From NCBI GenBank assembly GCA_012295275.1, contig CM022672.1, forward strand, positions 17,063,894 through 17,127,893: 64,000 nucleotides of DNA, in the 5' to 3' direction. Below are positions 52,012 through 64,000 of this stretch, one piece after another; the first letter of the stretch is position 1; each line of letters begins with the position of its first letter. A program made the translations under genes and the position numbers. The notes beneath the pieces were generated by a model. It saw only the letters and a program-made list of their open reading frames with translations, made no database searches and was not told the origin of the DNA. This stretch comes from Chrysomallon squamiferum (lineage: Eukaryota > Mollusca > Gastropoda > Neomphalida > Peltospiridae).

Positions 52012-52399
52012 ATTAGAAAACCAATATAAGGTGAATTGTTTTAACCATTTGTGGTTAATCGAGTTATGCATATACAAAATTGCAATCCTTTTTTCAAAAT
52101 TATATCCACCGCTCCTCTCTCTTTTCTGACACCTTTGTATGCTGTCCTGCAATGTGTATTCAGTTATTAAGTTTGAACTTAAATAGCTACTGAAAATAAT
52201 ATTATTTATTTTTCAAAGTGTTCCTGTCCTAGACGACAAATATCGAAATTGAATGTATACTGAAGGTATAACTGAGAAAATAAATCAGTGTTAATTTGTA
52301 AACTAGATTTCAAGTGATAATAAATATCTTACTCTGTGTGAGGCAGACTCTAGATGTAAGACACACAAGAAAGAGGAATCCCAACCACCGGACGTCCAT
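41268..52399 (-). CDS. Copy C: intact Calx-beta(3)/EGF(2)/ZP transmembrane protein
   Basis: Sixteen coding exons sum to 2451 nt (816 codons plus stop) without a break: 52399-52333, 49647-49406, 49113-49014, 48329-48091, 47900-47801, 47452-47223, 46744-46642, 46408-46274, 45827-45696, 45010-44799, 44131-43980, 43394-43249, 43126-43042, 42715-42535, 41954-41837 and 41476-41268. Residues 1-22 are a signal peptide. Calx-beta domains at 23-136, 137-249 and 250-360 each use a two-exon 1-0-1 phase module and end in acidic DDD/DND motifs. Six-cysteine EGF-like domains lie at 361-405 and 406-449. A ZP domain at 450-708 (CGKDQMSIQID, GYEDTCTF; CPKSDTKSC at its end) precedes a furin site RRKR at 716-719. 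A membrane helix at about 770-795 is followed by RRK and a 20-residue tail. Expected at the cell surface, with ZP-mediated assembly after furin cleavage. AATAAA (minus) is at 41182-41177. The specific role is unknown. Confidence 0.88.
45180..45262. repeat. (CA)n microsatellite
   Basis: CA-rich tract, CACG then CA units, in the intron between EGF 2 and ZP of copy C. Confidence 0.85.
45622..45648. repeat. Poly(A) tract
   Basis: Long A run in an intron of copy C, reading as poly(T) in the gene's sense just downstream of the EGF 2 donor. Confidence 0.9.
47543..47584. repeat. (GT)n microsatellite
   Basis: GT tract in the intron upstream of the third Calx domain of copy C. Confidence 0.95.
50341..50407. 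repeat. (GA)n microsatellite
   Basis: GA tract in intron 1 of copy C. Confidence 0.95.
51913..52013. repeat. (AAT)n(AAAT)n microsatellite
   Basis: Compound tract in intron 1 of copy C. The Leu- and Ile-rich minus frame over it is low-complexity. Confidence 0.9.
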
Positions 52400-52825
52400 G
52401 ATGAGGCTAGAATATAAGAAAAAATATACAAGTTACGAATTACGACAGGTTAAGAATATAAATGAAATACATGAGTGAAAAATATACTAAGTACAAATTA
52501 AATTACGGCTAATATATAATTAAAATTGGGTTAATACTTTACCACAGTAAAGAAGTTTCAGGTAAATACTCTACCTGGATATTTTCAAACACTATGCATG
52601 GCACATGCCCTGTCATGAGGTCAGTCAGTATGTCTGCAGGGGGTCCTTGGCTATTGATTCATTTTAGTCAGCTATTCCGAAAAATAAAGGGGTTTATGGA
52701 TATTCATGTAGCTATAAATAATCATATATCCTGAAAAGTTTCACTTGTACATAGTTGTATAAATAAATGGAAAAATATTAACGATGAAGACGTTATATAT
52801 ATAATGTTATCATTTGTGGTGTTTC

Positions 52826-52828
<3 letters not shown>

Positions 52829-52877
<49 letters not shown>

Positions 52878-52892
52878 GTTGTTGTTGTTGTT
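52829..52892. repeat. (ATT)n(GTT)n microsatellite
   Basis: Triplet tract in the 5' flank of copy C, next to the interspersed repeat at 52905. Confidence 0.9.
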
Positions 52893-52904
52893 GTCTGGGC
52901 ATAA

Positions 52905-53060
52905 ATACAGATTATTGTAATGTCTAATAATCCCATTTAATGTCGATTTAATGCCGGAAAATACAGCTAATTATGTGGTTAGTTGTAAATAGCTGGAGGG
53001 TGGGGCAATGGCCATAGGGAATTAACTCTATTTGACTGGCCTATACAATAAATATAAATG
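52905..53060 (+). repeat. Interspersed repeat, copy 2
   Basis: Inverse match to 39195-39360. It lies in the 5' flank of copy C. Confidence 0.6.
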
Positions 53061-53339
53061 TCATATTCATAATACTGCTCTGTAGTTTTTTTTCTTCTCT
53101 ATTTTGCAAGCTTTAAAAGCAACAGAATCCTGTTAACCAGAGCATGAACAGCCAGATCGACAAGATGCCACCATCACTGGCATCACGAGCAAAGACAGCC
53201 GGTTGAAATAAAAATGTTTCCTATAATTCATCAGTTTAACGGGGGCAGGCGAATTATAGTTAAATAAATTTAATCAAACGTGACAAAAGATGGAACAATA
53301 AAAATGAGGTTAATTTAAATTTAGAGAATACGATTATTA

Positions 53340-54340
53340 TTTTGTTATGTCGTATAATGCATAATACATTAAGATACCGTATACATAAAATAATAGATCG
53401 TTTTTCAGTGACAACTGGTTTTAACTTTAATATTCTATATCCATGTATCATCATAAGGCTATGTGAAAAGAAGGATACTGGTGACGTTCACAAAGCAAGT
53501 GTTCATCGCAACCAAGAGATAAGAATATTTAAAATTAGACACCTTTTTTTCTTGTTTTTTGGAAAGCAAAAGCAGGTAAAGCATTTACGTTTATTTACAT
53601 CAATGCTGAAGGAAAAAATACAAAGTTTCTTGATTACGTTTCTGTGTAATTGTAATAGAATACACAAAATCAGTGTTGTGTGTTGTTAACATATTTATAG
53701 GAACAACATGTATCAAATATTGTAAGCTTATGAACAGAGCATCAAAAAGCTTTTCGCTAATACTCAGACTGACTATTTACGTGATAAATTGTGCCATACA
53801 AATTATTTTTAACAAACACAATTATCTTATAACGCAAATTACAAAAAGAGCGCTCGAGAGGTACCAATATAAATATAGTCAAATTGATATTACTTCTTCA
53901 TCTTTGCAATGCTACCATCCGATTTCCTAAAGAGGACATCCCAAGGTTTGAAAAATACAGGTTTGCTAAAACGGCGGAGAGGTATGTCGCCCATGGCGTC
54001 CAAAGATAAACAACTGTCTGTCGTGAGGTATTCGTAATTGAATCAGATGACAAATAAGCCGAAATATTCACAAAAATAATATTAACTGCAGCTTTAAGGA
54101 GCGTGTTTTGCAACAGATATTTATCCAAAAGATCAGTTTCATGTTAGCCTCGTTCGTAAAAGAAAAAGAAAAACTATTTATTGAAATGTCCAGTTAATGT
54201 TATATGTGTTCAAATGCATGATTCGCTAATGCTAAGAAGAAATTGGTCCGAAGTATTTTCAAGTTAAATTGGTAGAAAGCCTTTTGGACACATCTGATGA
54301 AAAATAGAGACAAAAAGACAGTTCTTTCAAATATTATTCA
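53340..54340 (-). repeat. Duplicated upstream block R, copy 3
   Basis: Inverse orientation to the copies at 120 and 14040, hence the same orientation relative to its gene: upstream of copy C on minus. An insertion of about 85 bases near 53795-53875 is not in the other copies. The opposite-strand frame is broken here. A fragment of the same block recurs at 56020-56120. Confidence 0.7.
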
Positions 54341-55638
54341 TGTGTTTATTCATGTCCATTATCAAAACGGTTGTATAATAATACATAGAACCACTTGTTT
54401 GCAAAACAATAAATTGTTTATATTGTGTGAAATATTGGTTGTTACTGTCTCATAGTAAACATGAGTTGGTCTTATTGAAACTTTTGACATTTTTCTAAAT
54501 CCGCTAAAAATATATCTACTTTATTTCTTAATATGATTTCAGTATTCATTTGAGACGTCTAAAGAAATCAGTATATAGATTCACATATGCTATGTCTAAA
54601 TTGGTAAGTACATGTGTGACAATAATTGTTTTCCATTCATACGTATTTTAAATGTTTTTTTTCTTTCAAATTTGATAAAAGATTCGTTGTTTATAGCAGT
54701 CTAAAAAAGTAAAAATCAAGACAGCGATGAACCGAATATGAGTCTACGAGCGCTCAAGGACTACTTCACTGGAAAGAGTAGGCTTTATTTATTTATATTT
54801 TTATATACTTATAAACCTACTTAATTATTAATGAAGGCGGTGTGCATGTTAATTTAGTGACAGTTGTAGTAATACGACGAAGAACAGTCAGCAGAGGGAA
54901 AATGTCACTGCACGTGAAGTGACCCGTCGAATGATTCATCACCTCCTTCTCCAAAGATCTGAGAACCTCAGACCTAGTCTACGCACTACCTGCTCGTTTA
55001 ATTCTCTGCTGTGTATTTTCATTTAGTATAAAGTTTCATAGCCGGTTTGATTATAACTGCTACGTAACTTGTAATTTCATTCTCCTGTTTATTCTTTTCC
55101 TAATAATGATCATAAAACTTTAATATATATATTAATATGAGTTTATATTAATTTATACCGGCAATGAAATAAAATAAAATTGTTTAGTATTTACACAATG
55201 CAAGCATCTAAAGTGTTAAATTAAACTTTTAGCCACATTTGAAAACAGTAATAAATACTAGGCGTAGAAAACCTGGATCCAACGTTGCGAGTTTTCGGCT
55301 GTAAATATGTTTGTTTAAAGGATCGTTTGATCAAAGCTTTATCGCAGGCGGGGTTCATCACATAAACCTATTCTTTCTAGATTAGTTTATCTTATTTTTG
55401 GTGCTGTCGTTGTCGTTTTGTTGTTTTTATTGCTTTTTTGTGAGTTTTTTTTTTATATGTTTTTTCATCCGTGATTCATCAAATGTTGCATCCGTGAATT
55501 AGCGAGATATTTCAGTAGAAAGTCGAGAGAAACACGACTTAAATAATAGTCAGTTAGAGAGAACGAGAGAAAGATAGATGAACGAAAAGGAACATAGTTT
55601 CTATACTTATTTGTATTGTTGTTTTAACGAATACGAAT

Positions 55639-55640
<2 letters not shown>
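54341..55640. other. Intergenic, no gene supported
   Basis: A+T-rich sequence. A short stretch around 54730-54960 is less A+T-rich and has a small ATG frame (MSLRALKDYFTGK) followed by a possible donor, but with nothing else to support an exon. Confidence 0.35.

Positions 55641-55644
<4 letters not shown>

Positions 55645-55718
<74 letters not shown>
55645..55718. repeat. (CT)n microsatellite
   Basis: Pure CT tract. The Arg/Glu repeat read on minus over it is not a gene. Confidence 0.95.
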
Positions 55719-55719
<1 letters not shown>

Positions 55720-56019
55720 AAAACAATTATAAAAAGTGTCAAACTTTCCGGTGAAAACAAGAAATTTAATACTAATTTCAAATTTTCAAAACAAGAAACA
55801 CTTACCTGTATAACTTCAAACTGTTTTCTTTTTTCTAAGTGATCTTTAGAAAGGAAATGCAGATCTGATCCTGTGAAAACTAGTAACTTTCTGCACAATA
55901 TTCTTTACAAAACACTATCTATATATAGTGTTTTGAAACACACACACACACACACACACAAGGTGTTCACGCTTTCAAGATTTTAAATAAAAGCCCACAG
56001 TTCAGGTTAGTCATGTTCT

Positions 56020-56120
56020 TTCCCAAAGCAAGTATTCATCGCAAAATTAGACACTTTTTTCTTTTTCTTTCTTTTTTGAAAATTAAAAGCAGGTAAATTA
56101 TTTACGTTTATTTATACCAA
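56020..56120 (-). repeat. Fragment of block R
   Basis: Matches 53490-53600 in the same direction (shared CAAAGCAAGT, TTCATCGCAA, AAATTAGACAC and AAAGCAGGTAAA). It is an extra partial copy upstream of copy C. Confidence 0.6.
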
Positions 56121-57220
56121 TCATCAGACAATATGTTCCCATCGTTCAGGTTTATCATGTTCTTTCACAAAGAAATATTTATGTTACTTATAAGGTGTCT
56201 AAAATAAATGGAATTAATGTTTAAAAAAAATCATTATGGACATAACAAACTATGCTGGTATATTCAGTCTTGTGTTTTCACAGTTACTGGAGCATATAAA
56301 GTAACTGAAAATAAAAATAAAACAGGTTTTCGGGGTGGGGTTATGAACATGGTAGTTGCATCTAATTTTATATTTAAGCAGGACAATAAACAAACTGTGA
56401 TAATATTTGGGTGTCTTTTGCTTTTGACATTTTGTATAAAATATTTCCAAATTTTTATTATTATTATTTGTCATAGATAATTTTTTAAATATTACATGAA
56501 GGATGTTTTCGTTTGGGAAAGCTATGGATGCAACAAATCCATTTGAAGCATATAATGTAGGAGCCACTATTCTGTTTCTTTTTTCTTTTCTTCTTGTTTT
56601 GTTCTCCACTTGTTTTTTGTCTTAACTGCTGTAAACTCGATGTATGAATTATACTAGAGAACAGGTTAGATCAAGAATATTTATTAAATATAACACAGAT
56701 GGGTTCCAAAGTTATTGTATAATACTTCGCATATGTAATTCACTGAATAATTAATAGAATGAAATATTTCTTCAAAAATGTGTTATTATCATATAAACGG
56801 GTAATTATGTTTCAAAACGTTGATTTGATTGTAATGTAAAATTAGAAGGGAAACATTTCTGCCCTCACTGCAAGGTTGTTCTTATCTCATGAATATTTTG
56901 TAGACGCTTTGTGACAGTCAGAAAAGTCAGTCTGACTTCCCTTAAAAATGTCGAGAAGCACTGTGTTCAGGTTATCTGTCATACACCAGTGGCGTTTTCT
57001 ATCCTATAACTCGTTTGTTCTTTATAATCTCAGACAAAAATAACAACGAAAACCAGTACATCCCACAGAAAGGTACATTTATAATACTGTAAAGATTACG
57101 ACACAATTCAGAACTGTACTACTGAGTACAACATAATATACTGCCATACAAGAAAAAAAGCAAAATAAAAAAATAAATAAAAATAATAATAAACAAAATA
57201 AAAATATGTACAGTGGTCTT
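56121..57220. other. Intergenic, no gene seen
   Basis: A+T-rich. The two overlapping frames at 56208-56609 lie on opposite strands and have no recognisable domain. Confidence 0.35.
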
Positions 57221-57224
57221 CTGA

Positions 57225-57670
57225 CCTGCACAAAATCCATAGAACAAAGCTCATTAAAATGCAATATCGTCCAATAAAAAATAAAAACAATACTGGTTTA
57301 AATTTCATGTATACACGTACTTAACTATATATTATAAAAGAGAAAAATCAAATTTAAGTATAAATATAAAGTGTATTCCTGATCGGCATATGATCTTATG
57401 TATATTGATATGCATATTGAGAAACTCCATAGCAAGATGGGGGGGTTTTGTTTTTTTGTTGTTGTTGTTCGTTTGTTTTTTTGCACTATAACATTGTGGC
57501 TGTATACATATATATTACTTAAAATACAAATTTTTCCTTGTACACCACTCAAAATAAGTTTATGACATTATTTTACTCGGTCGATATAATATGTTTTTAC
57601 CTGCATTGTTCAAGTTAAGATATGTATGATAATTATTTGTTATGTTTATGAAGTTTTGAAAATCCAAAAA
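57225..57670 (+). repeat. Left arm of a long inverted repeat
   Basis: The reverse complement aligns with 59600-60100 over about 450 bases with mismatches and small gaps (shared words include TTTTATTGGACGATAT, TATTATATCGACC and AATGTCATAAACTT). Confidence 0.7.
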
Positions 57671-59599
57671 AAGGAAGGAAAGAAGAAAATTAATGCTTTG
57701 TTGCGATTTTTTGTGTTATTTTTGTTTTGTTTTGTTTTATTTTGTTTCGTTTTTTATTTTTTGGCTTTAGAAACCAACGGCAAATTTCTCTTTTTGAAGA
57801 GTATACAATGATCCCTCGGGTATTTGTGATTATAAAGCACGAGGCCAACACGTGTTTTATCCTAATCGTTTGTGACTGCATCGTGATATGAGAATAATGG
57901 GGTTTTTTACCTAGTAATGCGAAAATTTGAAAGGTTTATTCTTCAAATAAAACTCGCTTGCTGAGAGATGCATAAAAAAGGAAGACCAGATAATAATAAC
58001 AATTATGATACATGAAGGACAAATGAGTGCAAAGATAGATGGCCCGAGTAAAGGCACATTTTGACAAATATGTGACTTGTGGTTCGTTACTTGGGTCTTT
58101 ACTTGAAACTTTTCTCCTTCAGTGATTTTTCTGAATATTTCATCCTCTCTTTTTCTTATTATCTTTTTCTTACCTTTTTTTTCTTCTTTTTTTTTTTTTT
58201 GTTATCGATACATTGGTCATATTTTGATTTTCAAAAGCATATATTCTACATACATAAATATATACATATAGGCACACATACACACACATACATACTTAAA
58301 TATATATGTATCATAGATTGAAAGTTCCATGCATACATACATCTACAATATATACTTATTTACATTAAATTGTTACCTGGAAACTCTTATATATTATTTT
58401 CTGAAAATGATAAATTTTCACGTTTGTAAAGTTATATGATAGTTGAGAACTAAAGTCAAATACATTTCACCATCACAAATTGCTGTCAGTGAAATGAACA
58501 CTATTTCATGAATGCTGTTTTAAAATTAAGTATTTGACACCGAATAATTGTTAATAATAAAATAAAATCAATTAGCATTAAACGAATACTTACGGGTAAC
58601 TTCACAAAAGACAGACATAGGTTTTCATATAAAATGATATTCTAAAGTTTACTTGCAAAATGGTTACTGTGGTTCACAGATTTCTTATGCTTTTACACTT
58701 AAAATTTACTTTGTTGGATAAATCATATCAGTTTTCATAATCTTTCATTTTATTTATTACAGTAATAGACAAATGTATTTAAAATATCTCCAGGTTTTCT
58801 GAATAAACTATCAATATAATTAAATAAAAATATTTTGATCATTTAATAAAAATACCTTAATAAGCTTTCGCTGATATTATATATAAAATGAGACGTCTGG
58901 ATCGACACTTATCGCAGTTTCAAATGTCTCATTTGCCATGTATAAAAATATAATAAAAGTAAAATACATTATTTTCATTACAGTAAGAATGCATACATTT
59001 TTATCTATATTACATATTTGTGCCATGCATAATAGTAACATTTATTTTCTCTGTAATTATTATAGACAATTTTAAATCAGCGGATTTTCCTATATAATGT
59101 CAGTAAAACCACCTCATAAAAAATATAGATCATATTTGTAGCTGTTTTTTTGTCCAACAGAAACTTGTTTGACAGGTGGTGCGTCCATCAGCACGTGACA
59201 CTAAAATATTTTAAAGTATTTTACAGTTTGCTGAATTCAGCCGTAGATGAAATGAATCCTACGCTATTTTTCGCTTCAGAAAGTGCCCTCATTTTCTTTT
59301 ATTCAGTAATGTGCTGTTTTCTTTTCTGAATTTTAAAATATAATTCACAACTAATGGAAGAAAGACTAACACAGTACGTGGGAAAAGCTGGGTTTCATCC
59401 TATTTTCTGTCTTGCTCTTATAATAAAGAAGCTTGATACCGTGTTACTATAGATTTAAACTGTGCTGAATTCTTGATTAGACAAAACATTCATTTTCTTC
59501 TTTCCTTCATTTTTTCCGCTCTATACTAGTGATAAAAGTATTATCATTTAAAGCTCAAACTATTTTTGCATGTTTTCCTTTGATCGAATAATAAGTATT
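57671..59599. other. Internal segment between inverted arms
   Basis: About 1.9 kb of A+T-rich sequence with T-rich tracts and a TA/CA tract near 58240-58310. No transposase or other gene recognised. Confidence 0.4.
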
Positions 59600-60100
59600 T
59601 TAGATATTTTGGTTTTTCAACACTTCAGAAATGTAACAAATAATTATAACACATATCTTAAATTGAACAACGCAAGTAAACACATATTATATCGACCAAG
59701 CGAAATAATGTCATAAACTTTATTTTGAGTCGTATACAAGGTAAAATTACTATTTGGAGGTGATATATATGTACACAGCCAAAACGTCTTAGTACATGAA
59801 GGTCAGCATTAAAAAAAAAAGAAGTAAAAACCCACAATAAACACACATTATAATGTCAGAATGTCTCGATCTCTCTCCTCAGTATTTCAAAGCAAAAATA
59901 CTGAGTTATTTTTTATGCAGATGAATATAAATAAGATCACATGCCGGTCAGATATATTTATATTTAAATTAAATATATAAAATTATTTTGTTATAGTATG
60001 CAGTTAACTACATGAATACATCAAATTGAAAACAGTATTTTTTTTTTTTTTATTGGACGATATCGCATTTTAATGAACTTTGTTATCTGGATTTCTGGAG
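59600..60100 (-). repeat. Right arm of a long inverted repeat
   Basis: Partner of 57225-57670. It abuts poly(T) tracts and then the satellite array behind copy F. The whole may be a foldback-type element or an inverted duplication. Confidence 0.7.
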
Positions 60101-60139
60101 TCATATTTTTTTTTTTTTTTTTTTTTTTTTACAGGAAGA

Positions 60140-60960
60140 ATAGATTTTATCTTTAAATGTGCTTTTAATAATAATTCAACATCAAAATAGTTTTGATTTA
60201 ATTTAAAAATAAATAAAATATAGTTAGTATACCAAACAAGGAACAGCAGAGTTTATATATAAATGTGGCTTTAATAAAGACAACGACAAAATTGTGAAAC
60301 CCGTAGTGATCTAATAATAAAGAAAATATTGTTAGTACCCCAAATAAGCAAGAAAATCTATTATACTTAAATGTGCTTTTAATAAAATCTACGACAAAAT
60401 TCCCAAATCCACAGTGATTTAATAATAAAGGAAATATTGTTAGTACACCAAACAAGGAAGAAAAGCAATTATACTTTAATGTGCTTTTAATACAATCCAA
60501 TGACAAATTTGTCAAACCCGCAGTGATTTAATAATTAAAAATATATATTGCTAGTTCACTAAAACATTTTTTATTAGAGTATAAGGAAGAAAACATATTA
60601 TTCTTAAATGTGCTTTTAATACAATCCAATGACAAATTTGTCACACCCGCAGTGATTTGATAATAAAGAAGATATTGTTAGTACAACAAACCAGGAAGAA
60701 AATATTTTACTCTTAAATGTGATTTAATAATAAAGAAAATAGTGTTAGTACACCAAGCAAGGAAGAAAACCTATTACTTTAATGTGCTTTTAATAAAATC
60801 CAACGACAAAATTCCCAAACCCGCAGTGATTTAATAATAAAGAAAATCCTGTTAGTACACCAAGCAAGGAAGAAAAGCTATTACACTTTAATATGCTTTT
60901 AATAAAATCAAGGACAAAATTCCCAAACCCGCAGTGCTTTAATAATTAAAATATATATAT
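60140..60960. repeat. 108-bp satellite array downstream of copy F
   Basis: About seven units, some shortened, with the landmark near 60155, 60258, 60366, 60474, 60601, 60776 and 60887. A minus frame is open for 105 codons (60515-60198) across three units, with a recurring hydrophobic 36-residue pattern. Confidence 0.85.
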
Positions 60961-61074
60961 TCCTAGTTCACTAAAACATTTTTTTAATTAGAGAATGTTC
61001 TTGTGTATAAATTGGGCCGATCATTTTCAAAGTACTATTCAGTGTTTTCTGTACTGCAACAATGAATAAATCAT

Positions 61075-64000
61075 TTACTGGTAAGCAACTTTTGTTGGGA
61101 GTCTGATGTTGTCACCTTTACCCGTGTTCTTACGTCTGATCAGACAACAGGAAAGGATGATGCTGAGAACCACGAAAAGAAGCAGAAACACGCCCATCAC
61201 ACCCATGGCCGCCAGTATCCCAGAATTGAATTCATTTTCACACGACTGAGCTGACTCATGTTTAATCATAGAACCTGCGAAAATGTAAGTATGAGACAGA
61301 CCATAAGGTGTTAATGATTATTTTAATTGAAAAAATGTAATATTGTTTCTCTTCTTATTTTAATGCTTATAAACCAAATGCTATATCATATTTATATCAA
61401 GACTACATATATCATTAGATAAAGGTGAATAAGAGCTCATCTTAATGATTAGATATAAATAATATGAAATACATTCTAAATTTTAGATTTCTAAATGGAA
61501 ATGTTTATTCAAAGTGTGTTAGTGTTATCAAAACAATTTGAGTGCTTCCATTGTTGTTGGGTTCAGACTTAGCTCTAGAAGTGCAAATATTACATTACAC
61601 AATACTAATTACCATCGCTGGCTACAACACGGTTACTGGCAGGATCGGATACTTTGAAAACAAAATCAACAGTCTTATCACCATAGTGATCAACAGATCG
61701 CTTCCTTCTGTTTGAAGAACAAGATGCAGGCTGCAAAAAAATAAAATAAATATAAAATTATTTTCCATAAAAAATTAACTAATGTTACTGACGTTTCACT
61801 GTTATGTATTTCAGGAAAGGTAAGTTAATAAAGCTAAGGATAATAAAATTCGTTTGACATTTTTTTTATATAGAAATGCTGTAATAAAGCTTTTCTAATA
61901 ATAATAATAGTAGTTAATGAAATAGTCTCCAGTGAAACATTTTAACTTGTGATAAAAATATCTGATAAGAAAATGTTTAAAAACTCCTCAGTATATTCTG
62001 AGAGTGATTGTTATTAGGTTTAGTCATATGTTTATTGTATAACAGACATGAGAGATGATCTAAAAATTGTCACTTGTCAATTACTAATATAATATACGTG
62101 TGTTCACAAAGGCTTCATAGCACAAACGACAACACTTGAGTCACTGGACTGGGAAATATACCAGATCAGCACTGAGAAGAATTAATGATTTAGTCCACAC
62201 ACAACTCAAGTCAGTGCTATAACTATTTACCTTCTATAGAATATATATGAAATGTGTAGTTCAGATTATCTCTGTAATCACATATTACATTTAACAATAT
62301 ATTAAGTTTCATGCAGAACTTTTCACAAGGAAAAAACTTACCAAGTCACATGATTTCGTATCACTTTTGGGACAAAACTTAGCAACCACTCTTATTCTGA
62401 TATCATCGGAATTTCTAAATTTGGGTGGTCGGAATTCAAACTCGATTTTAAGTTCTCCGTTGTCAGGGGTAACCATTAACTCAGTGGTTGGGGACATGAT
62501 GCCCGCCACATTCTTGAAGCAGCTGAAGAAAACAAATTTAGGAGAAAATCACCTTACATAAAATAAAACATGGAGACATACACATATTATATAAACAAAA
62601 CATATATAAAATATAAATTAATGCAGAATAATTAGGGTTTAATATTATAAAATAACATATTTTGCCAATGATTAATGTAGTTAACTTTTTGGGGAAAAAA
62701 AAATGAAGGAAAACATATCTAAATGTTTCTTTAATAGAATCCTGTTTAATTATGTTATTGATTAATTTAACTTATATCATGACACTGAAATTATTATGTT
62801 TATGTTGTTTACTTTGATTCATGTCTTGTAATTATTGCTATGAGAAATCACACAATTACCTGTCCTTTACAATTGTGACTACAATGGGATCTGATTCTAA
62901 ATTGTTGTCAATCATTATATCCACAACCAACAAAGCTCCAAATTCTGAAAATAAATAAATACACTCAGATGACATATCTTTTCTCCAAGAACTGAGACGA
63001 AAATGTAAAAGGAAATGATGTGCTTACAAACAAATGGATTTAAAATTTATCTTGATTGAAAATTACCTGAGTTCTGATTGACAGAAAGGATAACCATCAG
63101 CTTTTCTCCCATTTTGATTGGTGTGTTGCTGCTGACTGCAACACCTTCCTTTGTCACACCCAAATCAAGAGGGTTTTAATCACCTTGGGCAGAGGCTTGA
63201 ACTGCGTTATCCCTTTAAAAGGTTAGACAAATTGGTGGGTTTATGTCATTCAGATTTTAATTTATTCTCTTAGCGATTTTGTACGCTTCTAAACAAAATT
63301 AATACATACATATATTTTAAATTTTTAATCAAATATATATTTTTAATTAAAGTAATATTATCTGCTTGTTTGTTTGTTTGTTTATTTATTTATTTATTTA
63401 CTTATTTATTTATTTATTTGTTTGTTTGTTTGTTTGTTTGTTTATTTTGAAGTGGGAAGATCACGATTCCAGTTATCCAACGATTATCAGTAACGGCAAA
63501 GAGATATTTACAAAAAGTATTTAAAAATATAACGAGTTTAGTTACAATACATCAAATGTTACCTTTCTAAATAGAAAATTTACTTTGTAAATCAAATACA
63601 TTTATCATACGTAAGAAAGGAAGAAAAAAAAGAACATAGCAATATAATACATCATTTATTATTTTGCATGTCAGCAATAAAAGAAGAAAAAAAACACCCA
63701 AAAACATCGCCAAAAATAAACACACACAACATTTCGCTCTGAATGAAGTAAGAAATACAGGAAATATCAGCAATGAAATAATTTATCAGATAGTATATAA
63801 TATGGATTAAAAATGTGTTGCCTGTGAATGAAATGGGATGCTAAACATTATAAAAATCAATTCCATTCGCTATCAGTAATCACAAAAATAATGTTCATTT
63901 AAGATAGTAATTCTGAAAAAATTTAAACTTACTGACTTGTAGATACTGGACTGATAAGAGATACGAGTGTGATGTTTTTGGTCATATCAAAAAGACATCT
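61075..64000 (-). pseudogene. Copy F: 3' half of a close duplicate of copy C, with a stop
   Basis: Exons in the window: 64000-63933 (partial, continues outside), 63212-63067, 62944-62860, 62522-62342, 61730-61613 (furin site RRKR) and 61274-61075 (membrane helix, RRK, tail, TAA). Exon lengths equal those of C except for a 9-nt in-frame loss in the last exon, and introns align almost throughout, so the duplication is recent. In exon 63212-63067 the codon CTA of C is TAA (63178-63176), truncating the product inside the ZP domain before the furin site and the anchor. Unless this is an assembly error or a short secreted form, copy F is a pseudogene. Its 5' half is not visible. Confidence 0.8.

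Noticed and set aside
54730-54960. Possible short first exon (MSLRALKDYFTGK) with a weak donor
   Set aside because: No acceptor, domain, paralogous copy or downstream exon supports it.
55641-55898. Minus ORF ending in Arg/Glu repeats
   Set aside because: The tail is a CT microsatellite and the rest has no support.

Overview
The window reads as an A+T-rich animal genome. It has long introns with GT..AG splice sites, many microsatellites, a Tc1/mariner element, and extracellular-domain exons of metazoan type (Calx-beta, EGF, zona pellucida). The style suggests a marine invertebrate, perhaps a mollusc, but nothing in the sequence fixes the taxon. Almost no real gene here is a long ORF. The genes are chains of short exons found from splice sites, phase and comparison of duplicated copies. 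All similarity statements are by-eye comparisons.

The main content is a cluster of six paralogous copies of one membrane-protein gene: signal peptide, two or three Calx-beta domains, two EGF-like domains, a ZP domain, a furin site, one transmembrane helix and a short cytoplasmic tail. Only copy C (minus strand, 52399 to 41268, 16 coding exons, 816 codons) reads through without a break. Copy B (plus, 16675-28098) has the full exon set but three single-base indels. Copies A (906-2702, plus), E (13644-11601, minus) and D (36123-35086, minus) are internal-deletion relics. Copy F (64000 to 61075, minus, running off the window) is a close duplicate of C with a premature stop.

The repeated unit is: upstream block R (copies near 0.1-0.85, 14.0-14.9 and 53.3-54.3 kb), gene, downstream spacer (7.55-11.5, 29.3-34.15, 39.4-40.6 kb) and a 108-bp satellite (34.4, 40.6, 60.1 kb). 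A/E and B/D are tail-to-tail pairs sharing the same spacer.

In the A unit, everything between the second ZP exon and the spacer is replaced by a decayed endogenous viral element of about 4.7 kb (2822-7550). It carries a parvovirus-like NS1 relic (HUH and SF3 helicase motifs), a capsid-like fragment, a collagen-like protein with a predicted stalk, and two unidentified ORFs. The paralogous empty copy gives its edges to within a few bases. Other mobile DNA includes a Tc1-like element in intron 1 of B (16975-18421), a long inverted repeat at 57.2-60.1 kb, and a G+C-richer block at 37.6-38.6 kb of unknown origin.
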